This document shows, in pieces, positions 54,543 through 63,921 of a DNA stretch of 64,000 nucleotides. The position numbers and the translations under genes were made by a program. Origin of the DNA: Thalassomonas sp. M1454 (GTDB taxonomy: Bacteria > Pseudomonadota > Gammaproteobacteria > Enterobacterales > Alteromonadaceae); the NCBI RefSeq assembly GCF_007097525.1, contig NZ_VKDD01000002.1, positions 775,993 through 839,992 on the forward strand. The letters are read 5' to 3'. Each line of letters starts with the position of its first letter. Position 1 is the first letter of the stretch. Under the pieces are notes generated by a model. It had not been told where the DNA came from. It did no database searches and saw only the letters and a program-made list of their open reading frames with translations.

Positions 54543-54799
54543 TTAGATCCATAATTTGTTAATGGGTTGTCATATTGGCAATATTACCTCTAATTTTTAG
54601 GTTTTATGAATTGAACTTTGAATTTACGCTTCTGTTTTGACTGTAACCCACTGATTACATTGGATATATTCCTATATTTGAGAGGGTTTACTGTTGTGTT
54701 GTTAGGTTTAAGTTGTTGATTTGTAAGGAATTATAAAATAAAAAAGGGACCCTAAAGATCCCTAATTTGTTATCAGCCCGGGCGAAAGCCGGTTTTTTT
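54543..54799. repeat. Right arm of the inverted repeat flanking the accessory cassette
   Basis: Inverted, diverged copy of 52446-52688, with the 48-bp (54734-54781) and 24-bp (54543-54566) perfect blocks. The whole 54417-54812 gap contains this arm and nothing else recognisable apart from a possible reversed trace of the 57-bp motif at its left side. Confidence 0.85.
54739..54763 (-). terminator. Terminator of the DUF2066-hda operon inside the right repeat arm
   Basis: Inverted copy of the lipoprotein-gene terminator: AGGGATCTTTAGGGTCCCT plus T-run on the minus strand, 49 bp after the hda stop. Confidence 0.85.
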
Positions 54800-54812
54800 T
54801 TACTGTAAAGAA

Positions 54813-55514
54813 TTAGAACAATGTTTCTTTAATAAACGGTATAGTAATTTTACGTTGTGCTCTTATTGATGCCTTATCTAATATATCTAAAGACTCTACC
54901 AAACTATTCATATCGCGGGATAAGCGGTTTAATAAAAACTTGCCAGTTTCTTCATTAATTTCAATACCTCGAAACTTTGAGCGTAACTGAATTGCTTTTA
55001 CTTTATCTGCATCGGATAAAGGTTTTATTTGCTCAGTTAACCCCCAGCCTATCCTTGATACTAAATCCGGTAAGGTTATTAATAGGCTATTAGCACTATT
55101 ATTACCGGCAATAATTATTTTTTTATTGTTTTCAAGTAAACGATTATATAAATCAAAAATCCCTTGCTGCCACACCGTGTCTCCAGCAATTAAATGTAAA
55201 TCATCTAGACAAACAAGATCTATCTGCTCTAAATCATTTAATACATCTACCGACAGGTGTTTTAACTCGGATAACGATAGGCAAAGAGAGTTTAATTTTA
55301 ACTCTGATGCAAGAGCACAGCTAGCATGCAGTAGATGAGATTTACCCACCCCGCTTTGACCAAACAAGTAAAAACCATTAGTACTTGAATCTGTTTGCTC
55401 AATAAAAGCCTTTAATTGTGCTTTAATAACACCGCCATCACTGCAATAGAAACTATCGAATGTTTCATCATCCGGTAAGTGTACAGCTAATGGAAGTTGC
55501 GTTGTTTTGGTCAT
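54813..55514 (-). CDS. hda: DnaA regulatory inactivator Hda
   Basis: 233 aa, the E. coli Hda length. A clamp-binding motif TQLPLAVHLPDDETF is at the N-terminus. Walker A is FGQSGVGKSHLLHA, Walker B LVCLDDLHLI, and the AAA+ sensor regions and SRDMNSLVESLDILDKAS follow. It stimulates ATP hydrolysis by DnaA with the sliding clamp to prevent re-initiation. The start codon overlaps the DUF2066 stop (TAATG), so they are coupled. Confidence 0.96.
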   Translation of the reverse strand: MTKTTQLPLAVHLPDDETFDSFYCSDGGVIKAQLKAFIEQTDSSTNGFYLFGQSGVGKSHLLHASCALASELKLNSLCLSLSELKHLSVDVLNDLEQIDLVCLDDLHLIAGDTVWQQGIFDLYNRLLENNKKIIIAGNNSANSLLITLPDLVSRIGWGLTEQIKPLSDADKVKAIQLRSKFRGIEINEETGKFLLNRLSRDMNSLVESLDILDKASIRAQRKITIPFIKETLF

Positions 55515-56617
55515 TATCCTTTCCAGGTAAAGCTCATTAAACTTTCTTCGGATTGTAATTCGCTGTCGGTTAACAATGAATTTTCAACTAAATTTTGCTC
55601 AAGCTTTAACGCTTGCATAATAGCGTTTTTATCGGCAACAACGTTTAATCTAAATATCATATTTTCACCGCTCACTTTAATCAGTTGAACATCTTCAACT
55701 AAAGTCATATTGGTGAAAAAGTCACTGATTTCAATAAACTCAGTTAAATTAGCCACGTTTATTATTTTAACATCAAGAAAATTGCCGCCTTCTTCATTAA
55801 ATGTATAAGAGAAACTTTGATGTAATTTATTGGCAATATCATTAACAGCTTTACTAACTAACTGTTGTTTGTCGTCACCTTGATAACTGCCAGTAATAAT
55901 TTCGTCATTTAATTGAAACTGCCAATCAAGTGCAAAACTTTTACATTCATCATTACAGTCAACTGGAAGTAAGGTGCTATTTGATACACGCATGATAATA
56001 ATTGATTCAGCTAAATAACGCTCTGAAGCTTGTAATAGATTACTTTCAAACTTCCCCCAAACATCAGCCATAGAAACATTCATGCTGTCTGACAAGTCCA
56101 TTAATGGGAAATTAATAGGCAAACCGTTTGCCTGTGCACTTTCTTTGATCGTCTGGTTAATAGGATGACTTGATAAATCACCTATTATAGTACGCTGTTG
56201 GCCTTGCTCATCAATTACCCAAACAGTAGATAACGGACGATGCTTACCCCAAATTTTAGCTTGCGCTGATTGCAAAAGCTTGTTTACTTTACCCGCTTCA
56301 AAGCTTGCTACTAAATAGGTATCACTTTCTTGTAAAGAATAACTAAATTGGTTTATATAATTATTTGGTCTGTTCAGTGCTTTAGTGATCACTTCATTGT
56401 TATATACAGTTTCTTTACCAGCTAACTTAATCAGCACTTGTTTGAATGCTTGCTGTTGAGCTTTATTTCGATCACTGCTCGCCTGTGATTCAACTTTAAT
56501 TTTTGCTTGGTACAAATCATCGACTTCAATAGCAAAAGCCGTTGAAGAAAGAGCACAAGTAAGGAAAGTAGTGCTAAAAATTAGTTTTGATATGTTTTTT
56601 ATAATGTTCATACGCAA
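55514..56617 (-). CDS. DUF2066 family exported protein
   Basis: 367 aa with a signal peptide (about 1-29, ending SSTAFAIEVDDLY). The early segment DDLYQAKIKVESQASSDRNKAQQQAFKQVLIKLAGKE is the DUF2066 signature. This family sits directly upstream of hda and near purM in gammaproteobacteria, with no known function; a periplasmic location is expected. Its stop overlaps the hda start. It is divergent from purM with 150 bp between. Confidence 0.9.
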   Translation of the reverse strand: MRMNIIKNISKLIFSTTFLTCALSSTAFAIEVDDLYQAKIKVESQASSDRNKAQQQAFKQVLIKLAGKETVYNNEVITKALNRPNNYINQFSYSLQESDTYLVASFEAGKVNKLLQSAQAKIWGKHRPLSTVWVIDEQGQQRTIIGDLSSHPINQTIKESAQANGLPINFPLMDLSDSMNVSMADVWGKFESNLLQASERYLAESIIIMRVSNSTLLPVDCNDECKSFALDWQFQLNDEIITGSYQGDDKQQLVSKAVNDIANKLHQSFSYTFNEEGGNFLDVKIINVANLTEFIEISDFFTNMTLVEDVQLIKVSGENMIFRLNVVADKNAIMQALKLEQNLVENSLLTDSELQSEESLMSFTWKG

Positions 56618-56767
56618 ATATTATCATAAAGATTAAGAATTTAACCGAGAAATGAAAAAAATTTATCACAAAGATTTTAACATTGCCTCAGCACTGGTAG
56701 AATACACACAATTTTAATAAATAATGATCCATTTTATTATGGAATACCAACATTTTAAGGGTTTGAA

Positions 56768-57808
56768 GTGACCGATCAAAAACAATCTCTCAGTTATAAA
56801 GATGCCGGCGTAGATATTGATGCAGGTAATGCATTAGTTGAAAAAATAAAAACGGCTGTTAAAAAAACAACTCGTCCAGAAGTTATGGGTGGCATTGGTG
56901 GCTTTGGCGCTGTGTGTCAAATTCCTGCTGGTTATAAAGAGCCAGTTTTAATTTCAGGTACTGATGGTGTTGGTACTAAATTAAGATTAGCAATTGATCT
57001 TAAAAAACACGATACAGTTGGTATCGACTTAGTGGCTATGTGTGTTAATGATTTATTAGTATTAGGTGCAGAGCCTTTATACTTCTTAGATTATTACGCA
57101 ACTGCAAAACTAGATGTAGATGTGGCAGCAGATGTTGTTGCCGGTATTGCTGAAGGTTGTATTCAATCTGGTTGTGCTCTAGTAGGCGGTGAAACTGCTG
57201 AAATGCCAGGTATGTACCACGAAGGTGATTACGATATCGCAGGTTTCTGTACAGGTGTTGCAGAAAAAGCGAACTTAATCACAGGTGATGATGTTGCTGC
57301 AGGCGATCAATTAATTGCCTTAGCTTCTTCAGGCCCACACTCAAATGGTTTCTCTTTAATTCGTAAAGTTTTAGAAGTTAATAATACAGATACCAGCGAA
57401 ATGCTTGGCGATCGTTCTATTGCTGACCACTTATTAGAACCAACAAAAATTTACGTTAAATCTACCCTTGCAATGCTTAAAGAAGTTAAAGCGAATGCTT
57501 TATCACACATTACAGGTGGTGGCTTCTGGGAAAATATCCCTCGAGTATTACCTGCCAATACCAAAGCAGTTGTTGATGGGAATAGCTGGCAATGGCCTGA
57601 AATTTTTAACTGGTTACAAGAAAAAGGTAACATTACAACACATGAAATGTACCGCACTTTCAACTGTGGTGTTGGTATGATCATTGTTGTACCAGCCGAT
57701 AAGGTTGCTCAAAGTTTAGAAATTTTATCAGCCCATGGTGAAAAAGCTTGGCACATTGGTGAAATTCAAGCAGCTTCAGATGAAGAAGAACAAGTGGTAA
57801 TTAACTAA
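56768..57808 (+). CDS. purM: Phosphoribosylformylglycinamidine cyclo-ligase
   Basis: 346 aa, near the E. coli 345, from a GTG start with an AAGGG ribosome site. The start [44 protein letters not shown] and [11 protein letters not shown] are all typical PurM motifs. It closes the imidazole ring in purine synthesis (FGAM to AIR). purN follows 1 bp after its stop. No PurR box was recognised upstream. Confidence 0.98.
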   Translation: MTDQKQSLSYKDAGVDIDAGNALVEKIKTAVKKTTRPEVMGGIGGFGAVCQIPAGYKEPVLISGTDGVGTKLRLAIDLKKHDTVGIDLVAMCVNDLLVLGAEPLYFLDYYATAKLDVDVAADVVAGIAEGCIQSGCALVGGETAEMPGMYHEGDYDIAGFCTGVAEKANLITGDDVAAGDQLIALASSGPHSNGFSLIRKVLEVNNTDTSEMLGDRSIADHLLEPTKIYVKSTLAMLKEVKANALSHITGGGFWENIPRVLPANTKAVVDGNSWQWPEIFNWLQEKGNITTHEMYRTFNCGVGMIIVVPADKVAQSLEILSAHGEKAWHIGEIQAASDEEEQVVIN

Positions 57809-57809
57809 C

Positions 57810-58457
57810 ATGAGCGCAAATAAACGCATTGTTGTTTTAATTTCAGGCAATGGCAGTAATTTACAAGCAATAATTGATGCCTGTGCAAACCAACAACTTC
57901 CAGGTGAAGTTGTTGGCGTGTTATCTAACAAAGCAGATGTTTATGGATTAACTCGTGCTGCAAATTCAAATATTGCAAGTACAGTTCTATCACATAAAGA
58001 TTTTGCGACACGTGAAGATTACGACGCACAATTAATTAATGCCATTGATGCTTATAAGCCAGACTTAGTTGTTCTTGCTGGGTTTATGCGTATTTTAACG
58101 GCCGACTTTGTACAACATTTTCAAGGTCGCTTGTTAAATATCCACCCTTCTTTATTACCAAAGTACCAAGGTCTTAACACCCATCAACGTGCAATTGATG
58201 CTGGTGATAGTGAACACGGTGTTAGCGTGCACTTTGTCACTGAAGAACTTGATGGTGGTCCTGTTATTTTACAAGCTAAAGTGCCTGTTTTTGCCGAAGA
58301 TAAGGCGGATGACTTAGCTGCAAGAGTACATGAACAAGAGCATAGAATTTATCCTTTAGTGGTAAAATGGTTTTGCGAAGATCGCTTAACAATGTCTGAT
58401 GAATGTGCCATGCTAGATAATCAAAAATTATCTATTAATGGTTACGCTAACGACTGA
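57810..58457 (+). CDS. purN: Phosphoribosylglycinamide formyltransferase
   Basis: 215 aa, typical PurN. The N-terminal RIVVLISGNGSNLQAIIDAC, VLAGFMRILTADFVQHFQGRLLNIHPSLLPKYQGL (catalytic Asn-His) and HGVSVHFVTEELDGGPVILQ motifs are present. It transfers the formyl group from 10-formyl-THF to GAR in purine synthesis. It is coupled to purM, one base apart. Confidence 0.98.
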   Translation: MSANKRIVVLISGNGSNLQAIIDACANQQLPGEVVGVLSNKADVYGLTRAANSNIASTVLSHKDFATREDYDAQLINAIDAYKPDLVVLAGFMRILTADFVQHFQGRLLNIHPSLLPKYQGLNTHQRAIDAGDSEHGVSVHFVTEELDGGPVILQAKVPVFAEDKADDLAARVHEQEHRIYPLVVKWFCEDRLTMSDECAMLDNQKLSINGYAND

Positions 58458-58483
58458 TAGCAATTTGATTACACTGCTATAAT

Positions 58484-58504
58484 ACCAATTATTCAATAAT
58501 TGGT
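58484..58504. repeat. Palindrome ACCAATTATT-C-AATAATTGGT
   Basis: 10-bp perfect arms with a one-base centre, between purN and the DUF3108 gene. The TACCAATT end links it to the ATACCAAT family. Confidence 0.65.
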
Positions 58505-58541
58505 TATACTACTCGTAACCGCTCTTCAATAAGGTAAAACT

Positions 58542-59282
58542 ATGAGTAACACGTTATATTTAAAAGCAATTAATTTTGTTATAGCTTCAAGCCTATGCTT
58601 ATTATCGACAACAAGCACAGCTAAAGAAGCAATAAATAAAATTGATGATTTTACGGCTAAATATAACATTATTCATGATGGTGACATTGTTGGTAAAGCG
58701 GTTCGAATTCTTAAAAACTTACCCGATGGTAGCGTTGAATTTAGCTATAAAACAGATATCGAATGGTTAATATTCAGTGACCATAGAAAAGAATTCACTA
58801 CCAACAAAATAATTAACGGCAACGTTATACCTCTTAGCTACAAGTCTGATAGAGAAGGCACAGGTAAAGATAAATATTACCATTGGTCATTCGATGCAGA
58901 GGCTAAAACGGCAACAAACCTCAAAAAGAAAACACCACAAGCTAAAGCTATAGATTGGCCAGAAGGCTTACAAAGCAAACTGAGTTATCATTTACAATCA
59001 CGCTTTAACTTAATCAACGACCGTAAAAATTTCAGCTTTGATGTTATTAGCACAAAAGGAAGAATTGGTAATTATACCTATAAATACCTTGGCGAAGAAA
59101 ACATCATGACGCCATACGGCAACCTAGACACTGTTAAATTACAGCGTAAAAAGCCAGGTAAAGATCAAATCACTACAGTTTGGTTTGCACCAAAACTTGA
59201 TTATCTAATGGTGCGCTTACATCAAATAGAAAGTGATTTTAAACAAGTTCATGCTGAGCTTGTTTCTATAGAAACGCCTTAA
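58542..59282 (+). CDS. DUF3108 family exported protein
   Basis: 246 aa with a signal peptide (about 1-27, CLLSTTSTAKEAIN). The mature protein is beta-rich with FTAKYNIIHDGDIVGKAVRIL and VIPLSYKSDREGTGKDKYYHWSFD, the DUF3108 pattern (possibly a lipid-binding, LolA-like fold). DUF3108 genes commonly follow purMN in gammaproteobacteria, as here. The function is not known. A terminator follows directly. Confidence 0.88.
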   Translation: MSNTLYLKAINFVIASSLCLLSTTSTAKEAINKIDDFTAKYNIIHDGDIVGKAVRILKNLPDGSVEFSYKTDIEWLIFSDHRKEFTTNKIINGNVIPLSYKSDREGTGKDKYYHWSFDAEAKTATNLKKKTPQAKAIDWPEGLQSKLSYHLQSRFNLINDRKNFSFDVISTKGRIGNYTYKYLGEENIMTPYGNLDTVKLQRKKPGKDQITTVWFAPKLDYLMVRLHQIESDFKQVHAELVSIETP

Positions 59283-59285
59283 AAC

Positions 59286-59309
59286 AAAGCCCGATACTTT
59301 CGGGCTTTT
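59286..59309. terminator. Terminator between DUF3108 gene and yafJ
   Basis: 9-bp stem AAAGCCCGA / TCGGGCTTT with a 5-nt loop and TTTT tail, between converging genes. Confidence 0.85.
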
Positions 59310-59314
59310 ATTGT

Positions 59315-60085
59315 TTAAATCAGTTTTTCACCATGTATAAATACATGCCAATCCCCTGCTTGCATTTTTTGCCACTTTTCATTAAGTGTTAGAGGTTGAG
59401 TTGCAATAACCGTAACAATATCTTTATCCGTCGTTTCTTTCTTAAAGTCTATAGCAACATCTGCGTCAATTAATTTAGCCGGACCAAATGGTGCTCGCCT
59501 GGTGATCCAATGTAAGTTATTTGAACAATAAGCAAAGATAAAATCACCATCACTTAAAATTAAATTAAACACACCTAACTTATTTATTTGCTCTGCAAGT
59601 GATGCAATAAAAGGAAACAATAAATCATTGCTAGGACGCTCGTTACCAAACTCCAATCTTAATTTTTCTAATATCCAACAAAAAGCTTGTTCACTATCTG
59701 TACTACCAATCGCTGATAAAGATTCGGTAGTTAGCAACTCTTTGAAATTCGCTAGTTGGCCATTGTGGGCATAAGTGAAGTTTCTACCCCAAAGTTCACG
59801 AGTAAAAGGGTGAGTATTCTCTAAACATACAGGCCCAGCATTAGCTTGGCGTATATGACATACTACAGCTTCACTTTTAATTGGATAATTAGTTACTAAT
59901 CTAGCTATTTCTGAATCGTAGCTTGGTTGTGGATCTTTGAATGTACGACAGCCCTTCCCTTCATAAAAGGTAACACCCCAACCATCCTTATGAGGCCCGG
60001 TATTGCCACCTCGCTGCATTAAACCAGCAAAGCTAAAACATATATCTGTTGGTACATTGGCACTCATTGCCAATAATTCGCACAT
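59315..60085 (-). CDS. yafJ: Class II glutamine amidotransferase-like protein YafJ
   Basis: 256 aa, near E. coli YafJ (255). The N-terminal cysteine (MCELLAM) is the glutaminase nucleophile. GPHKDGWGVTFYEG, CHIRQANAGPVCLENTHPF and FTYAHNGQLANFK are typical of this class II amidotransferase family. It lacks a synthase domain, so its acceptor is unknown. It is convergent with DUF3108 and divergent from fadE, in keeping with the E. coli yafJ-fadE neighbourhood. Confidence 0.94.
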   Translation of the reverse strand: MCELLAMSANVPTDICFSFAGLMQRGGNTGPHKDGWGVTFYEGKGCRTFKDPQPSYDSEIARLVTNYPIKSEAVVCHIRQANAGPVCLENTHPFTRELWGRNFTYAHNGQLANFKELLTTESLSAIGSTDSEQAFCWILEKLRLEFGNERPSNDLLFPFIASLAEQINKLGVFNLILSDGDFIFAYCSNNLHWITRRAPFGPAKLIDADVAIDFKKETTDKDIVTVIATQPLTLNEKWQKMQAGDWHVFIHGEKLI

Positions 60086-60235
60086 TTTCGTATTCCTGAA
60101 CAGTTGAAACTAATTTTTTAGTTATAAAAATTACGTTACTAATAACATATCAACTTAACTAATTTAATCAAATTGATATTACAATTTATTTACAAACTCC
60201 GTTGCTTTATTTGCCATTTGGCACTATCCTTAAAT

Positions 60236-60252
60236 AAGTGGTCTGACCTGTA
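60236..60252. promoter_or_regulatory. Likely FadR operator upstream of fadE
   Basis: AAGTGGTCTGACCTGTA contains the FadR core TGGTNNGACC and imperfect dyad symmetry. It lies about 40 bp before the fadE start, where a repressor would block transcription until long-chain acyl-CoA accumulates. Assignment rests on resemblance to the E. coli FadR consensus. Confidence 0.7.
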
Positions 60253-60282
60253 TTTGTGGAAGTATTATCCTAAGGAGTTATT

Positions 60283-62745
60283 TTGGAATTTTTAATTTGG
60301 CTATCATTATCAATAGCTGTAACTATATATCTAGCTTATAGTCGAGCCTCTCTTGGGGTATTTACATCATGCTACGCATTGTTATTACTTGCAGGTAGTT
60401 TCTTAAACTTTAACGGCATTATAAGCTGGATAATATTTGCTATTATCGCTATACCGCTAAACGTACGTAGTATACGCAAACAACTCATATCTGAAAAGCT
60501 ACTTAAAGCCTTCAAAAAAATAATGCCGGAAATGTCATCTACAGAAGAAGATGCATTAAATGCGGGGACTACTTGGTTCGAATCAGAATTATTCAAAGGC
60601 GACCCTAACTGGACTAAACTGCATAATTTTCCGCAACCAAGACTTTCTTTAGAAGAACAAAACTTTTTAGATGGTCCTGTTGATGAAGTTTGTCGTATGC
60701 ACGATGAATGGCAAACTACTCACGAAATTGCCGACCTATCACCTGAAGTTTGGCAGTATTTAAAAGACAATAAATTCTTCGCAATGATCATCAAAAAACA
60801 ATACGGTGGTCTCGAATTTAGCGCCTATGCACAATCTCGAGTTTTACAAAAATTAACCAGTGTATCTAGCGTATTATCAAGTACTGTTGGTGTACCAAAC
60901 AGCTTAGGCCCGGGTGAATTACTACAACACTACGGAACTAAAGAGCAGCAAGATTATTATTTACCTCGATTAGCAACCGGTGAAGAAATTCCTTGTTTTG
61001 CTTTAACTAGCCCAGAAGCTGGCTCTGATGCAGGTGCAATTCCAGATTTTGGTATTGTATGTAAAGGTGAGTTTGAGGGTAAAGAAGTACTTGGCATGCG
61101 CTTAACATGGAATAAGCGTTATATTACATTGGCCCCTATAGCAACCATACTTGGTTTGGCATTCAAGCTTTACGATCCTGACAGCTTACTTGGCGGCGAA
61201 TCCGATCTAGGCATTACCTGTGCGTTGATCCCTACAGATCTTGATGGTGTGATCACAGGTCGCCGTCACTTCCCATTAAACGTTCCGTTCCAAAATGGCC
61301 CTACCCAAGGTAATGATATTTTTGTACCACTAGACTTTATCATTGGCGGCGCAGCAATGGCCGGCCAAGGTTGGAAAATGTTGGTAGAATGTTTATCTGT
61401 TGGCCGTTCAATCACCTTACCTTCAAATTCAGCTGGCGGCATAAAATCAGTGGCTTTAGCTACCGGCGCCTACAGTCATATTCGTCGTCAATTTAAACTA
61501 CCAATAGGTAAAATGGAGGGTATTGAAGAGCCGTTAGCACGCATTGGTGGTAACGCTTATTTAATGGATGCAGTAACTACCCTTTCCACAGGCGCAATTG
61601 ATTTAGGTGAAAAACCATCTGTTATCGGCGCTATCTGTAAATACCATTTAACTGAAAAAATGCGTGACTGTGTTATTGACGCCATGGATATTCATGGAGG
61701 TAAAGGCGTATGTTTGGGTCCAACAAACTATCTCGGTCGAGCATATCAAGGCGCACCAATTGCTATTACCGTTGAAGGTGCAAACATATTAACTCGTAAT
61801 ATGATCATTTATGGTCAAGGGGCTATTCGTTGTCACCCTTATGTACTCGCAGAATTAAAATCAGCCTCAAACACTAACCCAGTTGAAGCATTAGATGATT
61901 TTGACCAAGCACTATTTGGACATATTGGTTTTACAATATCCAATACTATACGATCTATTTTATTCTCATTTACTGGTGCGCATTTTGTTAGTACACCATT
62001 TAAAGACAAATCTAAGCGTTATTATCAAATAATGACACGCTTTAGCTCAAACCTAGCCTTACTATCTGACTTATCTATGGCAACACTAGGCGGAGATTTA
62101 AAACGCCGTGAGCGTATTTCAGCCAGATTGGGAGATATCTTAAGTTACCTTTATTTAGCATCGGCAACATTAAAGCGCTATAACGATGAAGGTCGCCAAA
62201 AAGAAGACGAAATATTAATGGTTTGGGCTGTCGAAGATAGTTTATACAAAGCGCAGCAAGCGATTGAAGAGTTAATTAACAACTTCCCTAATGCTGTTGT
62301 TCGAAAAGTATTTAAATTGCTAGTATCGCCATTTGGTACATCACTTAACAAACCAAGTGATATAACAGACCACAAAGTTGCGCGATTATTGCAAGTGCCT
62401 TCTGCTGCGAGAAATCGTTTAGGACAAGGTCAATACCTAACTCGTAATGACACTAACCTTCTGGGCAAACTTGAAACAGCACTAGAGAGCATTATTGCTT
62501 GTGAAGCTATAGTTGATAAAATCAATAAAGCGACCGGAAAACGCCACGGCATTATCAACTTAGATAAGTTAGCCAAGCAAGCACTAGCAGATGAACACAT
62601 CACTACAGAAGAAGCCGAACTGCTTATAGCTACTGAGCAACAAAGGTTAGACGTGATTAATGTTGATGATTTCGATCCAGAAAGTCTAGTCACTGTTAAG
62701 TCTAAGGCAAAGAGAAGCAAAGCTAAAGATGATAAAGCAGCTTAG
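60283..62745 (+). CDS. fadE: Acyl-CoA dehydrogenase FadE
   Basis: 820 aa, close to E. coli FadE (814). The TTG start has an AAGGAG ribosome site a few bases upstream. Two N-terminal hydrophobic helices (about 1-60) precede the acyl-CoA dehydrogenase fold, with [37 protein letters not shown] and the FAD region [26 protein letters not shown]. The C-terminal DUF1974-type extension (about 500-800) is full. It catalyses the first step of beta-oxidation. A FadR-like site precedes it. Confidence 0.97.
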   Translation: MEFLIWLSLSIAVTIYLAYSRASLGVFTSCYALLLLAGSFLNFNGIISWIIFAIIAIPLNVRSIRKQLISEKLLKAFKKIMPEMSSTEEDALNAGTTWFESELFKGDPNWTKLHNFPQPRLSLEEQNFLDGPVDEVCRMHDEWQTTHEIADLSPEVWQYLKDNKFFAMIIKKQYGGLEFSAYAQSRVLQKLTSVSSVLSSTVGVPNSLGPGELLQHYGTKEQQDYYLPRLATGEEIPCFALTSPEAGSDAGAIPDFGIVCKGEFEGKEVLGMRLTWNKRYITLAPIATILGLAFKLYDPDSLLGGESDLGITCALIPTDLDGVITGRRHFPLNVPFQNGPTQGNDIFVPLDFIIGGAAMAGQGWKMLVECLSVGRSITLPSNSAGGIKSVALATGAYSHIRRQFKLPIGKMEGIEEPLARIGGNAYLMDAVTTLSTGAIDLGEKPSVIGAICKYHLTEKMRDCVIDAMDIHGGKGVCLGPTNYLGRAYQGAPIAITVEGANILTRNMIIYGQGAIRCHPYVLAELKSASNTNPVEALDDFDQALFGHIGFTISNTIRSILFSFTGAHFVSTPFKDKSKRYYQIMTRFSSNLALLSDLSMATLGGDLKRRERISARLGDILSYLYLASATLKRYNDEGRQKEDEILMVWAVEDSLYKAQQAIEELINNFPNAVVRKVFKLLVSPFGTSLNKPSDITDHKVARLLQVPSAARNRLGQGQYLTRNDTNLLGKLETALESIIACEAIVDKINKATGKRHGIINLDKLAKQALADEHITTEEAELLIATEQQRLDVINVDDFDPESLVTVKSKAKRSKAKDDKAA

Positions 62746-62774
62746 GAAGCTAAACTTAGTCTGAAGTAGATACT

Positions 62775-62807
62775 AAAAAGCAATGAAATTTATTTCATTG
62801 CTTTTTT
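62775..62807 (+). terminator. Terminator of fadE
   Basis: 14-bp perfect stem AAAAAGCAATGAAA / TTTCATTGCTTTTT with a short AT loop and T-run, 30 bp after the fadE stop. Confidence 0.92.
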
Positions 62808-62954
62808 GCTTTATACACTCAAAACTTTTGCTACGGGGCCGTTGGATTAGCAACATTTCAAAATGGTTCAACAACTTCTAAGTGCCAGTAGCGGAATAAA
62901 CATAGCCTATTAAAAATCACCAAAGAAGCGCACACATAATAAGAAAAAGTACAA

Positions 62955-63065
62955 CGTCATCGCGGCGAAGGCCTCGACCTCCCGAAGGTTATAATGTGCC
63001 TAGAAGTAGCTCTATTATTGAACCACAGCATACGGCAGGAGGTTGTGGCCTTCGCCACAATGACG
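62955..63065. repeat. 111-bp palindromic element (CGTCAT...ATGACG)
   Basis: Arms of about 28 bp are inverted copies at about 24 positions (CGTCATCGCGGCGAAGGCCT against GTGGCCTTCGCCACAATGACG after complementing). A 54-nt centre has no reading frame. It is far more GC-rich than its surroundings. The outer CGTCATT/AATGACG ends are typical of a widespread class of small dispersed palindromic elements. Apart from it and the fadE terminator, the gap 62746-63168 shows nothing recognisable. Confidence 0.75.
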
Positions 63066-63168
63066 GCGCTATTTTTAGAATATTTTTAGGTACACAATTC
63101 GCTCATAGGAGCCATACGTTATCGATAATTCACCGCTATTACTAACAGCCGCTATCAAAGATATATGA

Positions 63169-63444
63169 TTAACTACATACAAAAGTTTCTTCACCTAAAT
63201 GGTAAGTGTTATGAACTACAACGTAGACACCCGACACAACGCCAGAAACAAGCATAGTAATTGGCGATAATACCACTCCACTTACAGAGTAATAATTACC
63301 ACTTCCTTCACCATTTAAGTCCACAACTTTAAGTGTCTTTTTATCGCTTGATAAATAGCATTTATGAGTATGAGATTCATCTTTTGTTGGGACTGCTACA
63401 CAACCAGCCAACAAGATGGAGTATATGACATTAAATTTATTCAT
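63169..63444 (-). CDS. Small lipoprotein, unknown
   Basis: 91 aa with a lipoprotein signal (MNKFNVIYSILLAGC, Cys15). The mature part has CYLSSDKKTLKVVDLNGEGS, then a long hydrophobic glycine/valine-rich segment (about 54-79, VSGVVLSPITMLVSGVVSGVYVV) that could insert into a membrane or form an amyloid-like strand, and a C-terminal Cys. Family unknown. It is isolated beside the tRNA-Asp genes in a variable-looking region, with the 57-bp motif upstream. Confidence 0.7.
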   Translation of the reverse strand: MNKFNVIYSILLAGCVAVPTKDESHTHKCYLSSDKKTLKVVDLNGEGSGNYYSVSGVVLSPITMLVSGVVSGVYVVVHNTYHLGEETFVCS

Positions 63445-63506
63445 AACAAATCCTTGTATTATAACTATCTAAGTTACTGCATTAGCAATATAGAAAAAAG
63501 TGATTA

Positions 63507-63562
63507 CTTCCATAAATCGCTGTTATAGACATTAACCTTTTCAGTAGCTTAACGTCAAATTA
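63507..63562. repeat. 57-bp dispersed motif, copy B
   Basis: Begins CTTCCATAAATCGCT and ends TTAACGTCAAATTA; second copy of the motif at 53431, about 60-110 bp upstream of the small lipoprotein's start. The rest of the gap up to the tRNA-Asp genes shows nothing clear. Confidence 0.7.
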
Positions 63563-63728
63563 CTTCAATCCCTATTGAAAAATGACTATTAAAAATAAGT
63601 TAGAGATGACGGAATAAGAATAAAATGTTGGGGTATCAAAAAATTGATAAGAAGGCTTATATTAACTGTGGATTTTTATATGTTGAGTAAGACTAGATAT
63701 TGAGAAGTGCATGAATAACAAATAATGT

Positions 63729-63805
63729 TGGCGGAGTGGACGGGACTCGAACCCGCGACCCCCGGCGTGACAGGCCGGTATTCTAACCAACTGAACTACC
63801 ACTCC
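63729..63805 (-). tRNA. tRNA-Asp (GTC)
   Basis: 77-nt tRNA on the minus strand. The acceptor GGAGTGG pairs with CCACTCC, then G and an encoded CCA. The anticodon loop CCTGTCACG gives anticodon GTC, and the T arm contains GGGTTCGAGTCCC. It matches gammaproteobacterial tRNA-Asp. A second identical copy lies 39 bp away on the same strand. Confidence 0.97.
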
Positions 63806-63844
63806 GCTGTATTATTTGCATCGTTAACTTGTTTGAGAAATCAT

Positions 63845-63921
63845 TGGCGGAGTGGACGGGACTCGAACCCGCGACCCCCGGCGTGACAGGCCGGTATTCT
63901 AACCAACTGAACTACCACTCC
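63845..63921 (-). tRNA. tRNA-Asp (GTC), second copy
   Basis: 77-nt tRNA identical to the copy at 63729, including the acceptor GGAGTGG / CCACTCC and anticodon GTC. The two tandem genes on the minus strand are almost certainly co-transcribed from a promoter at or beyond the window's right end. Confidence 0.97.
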
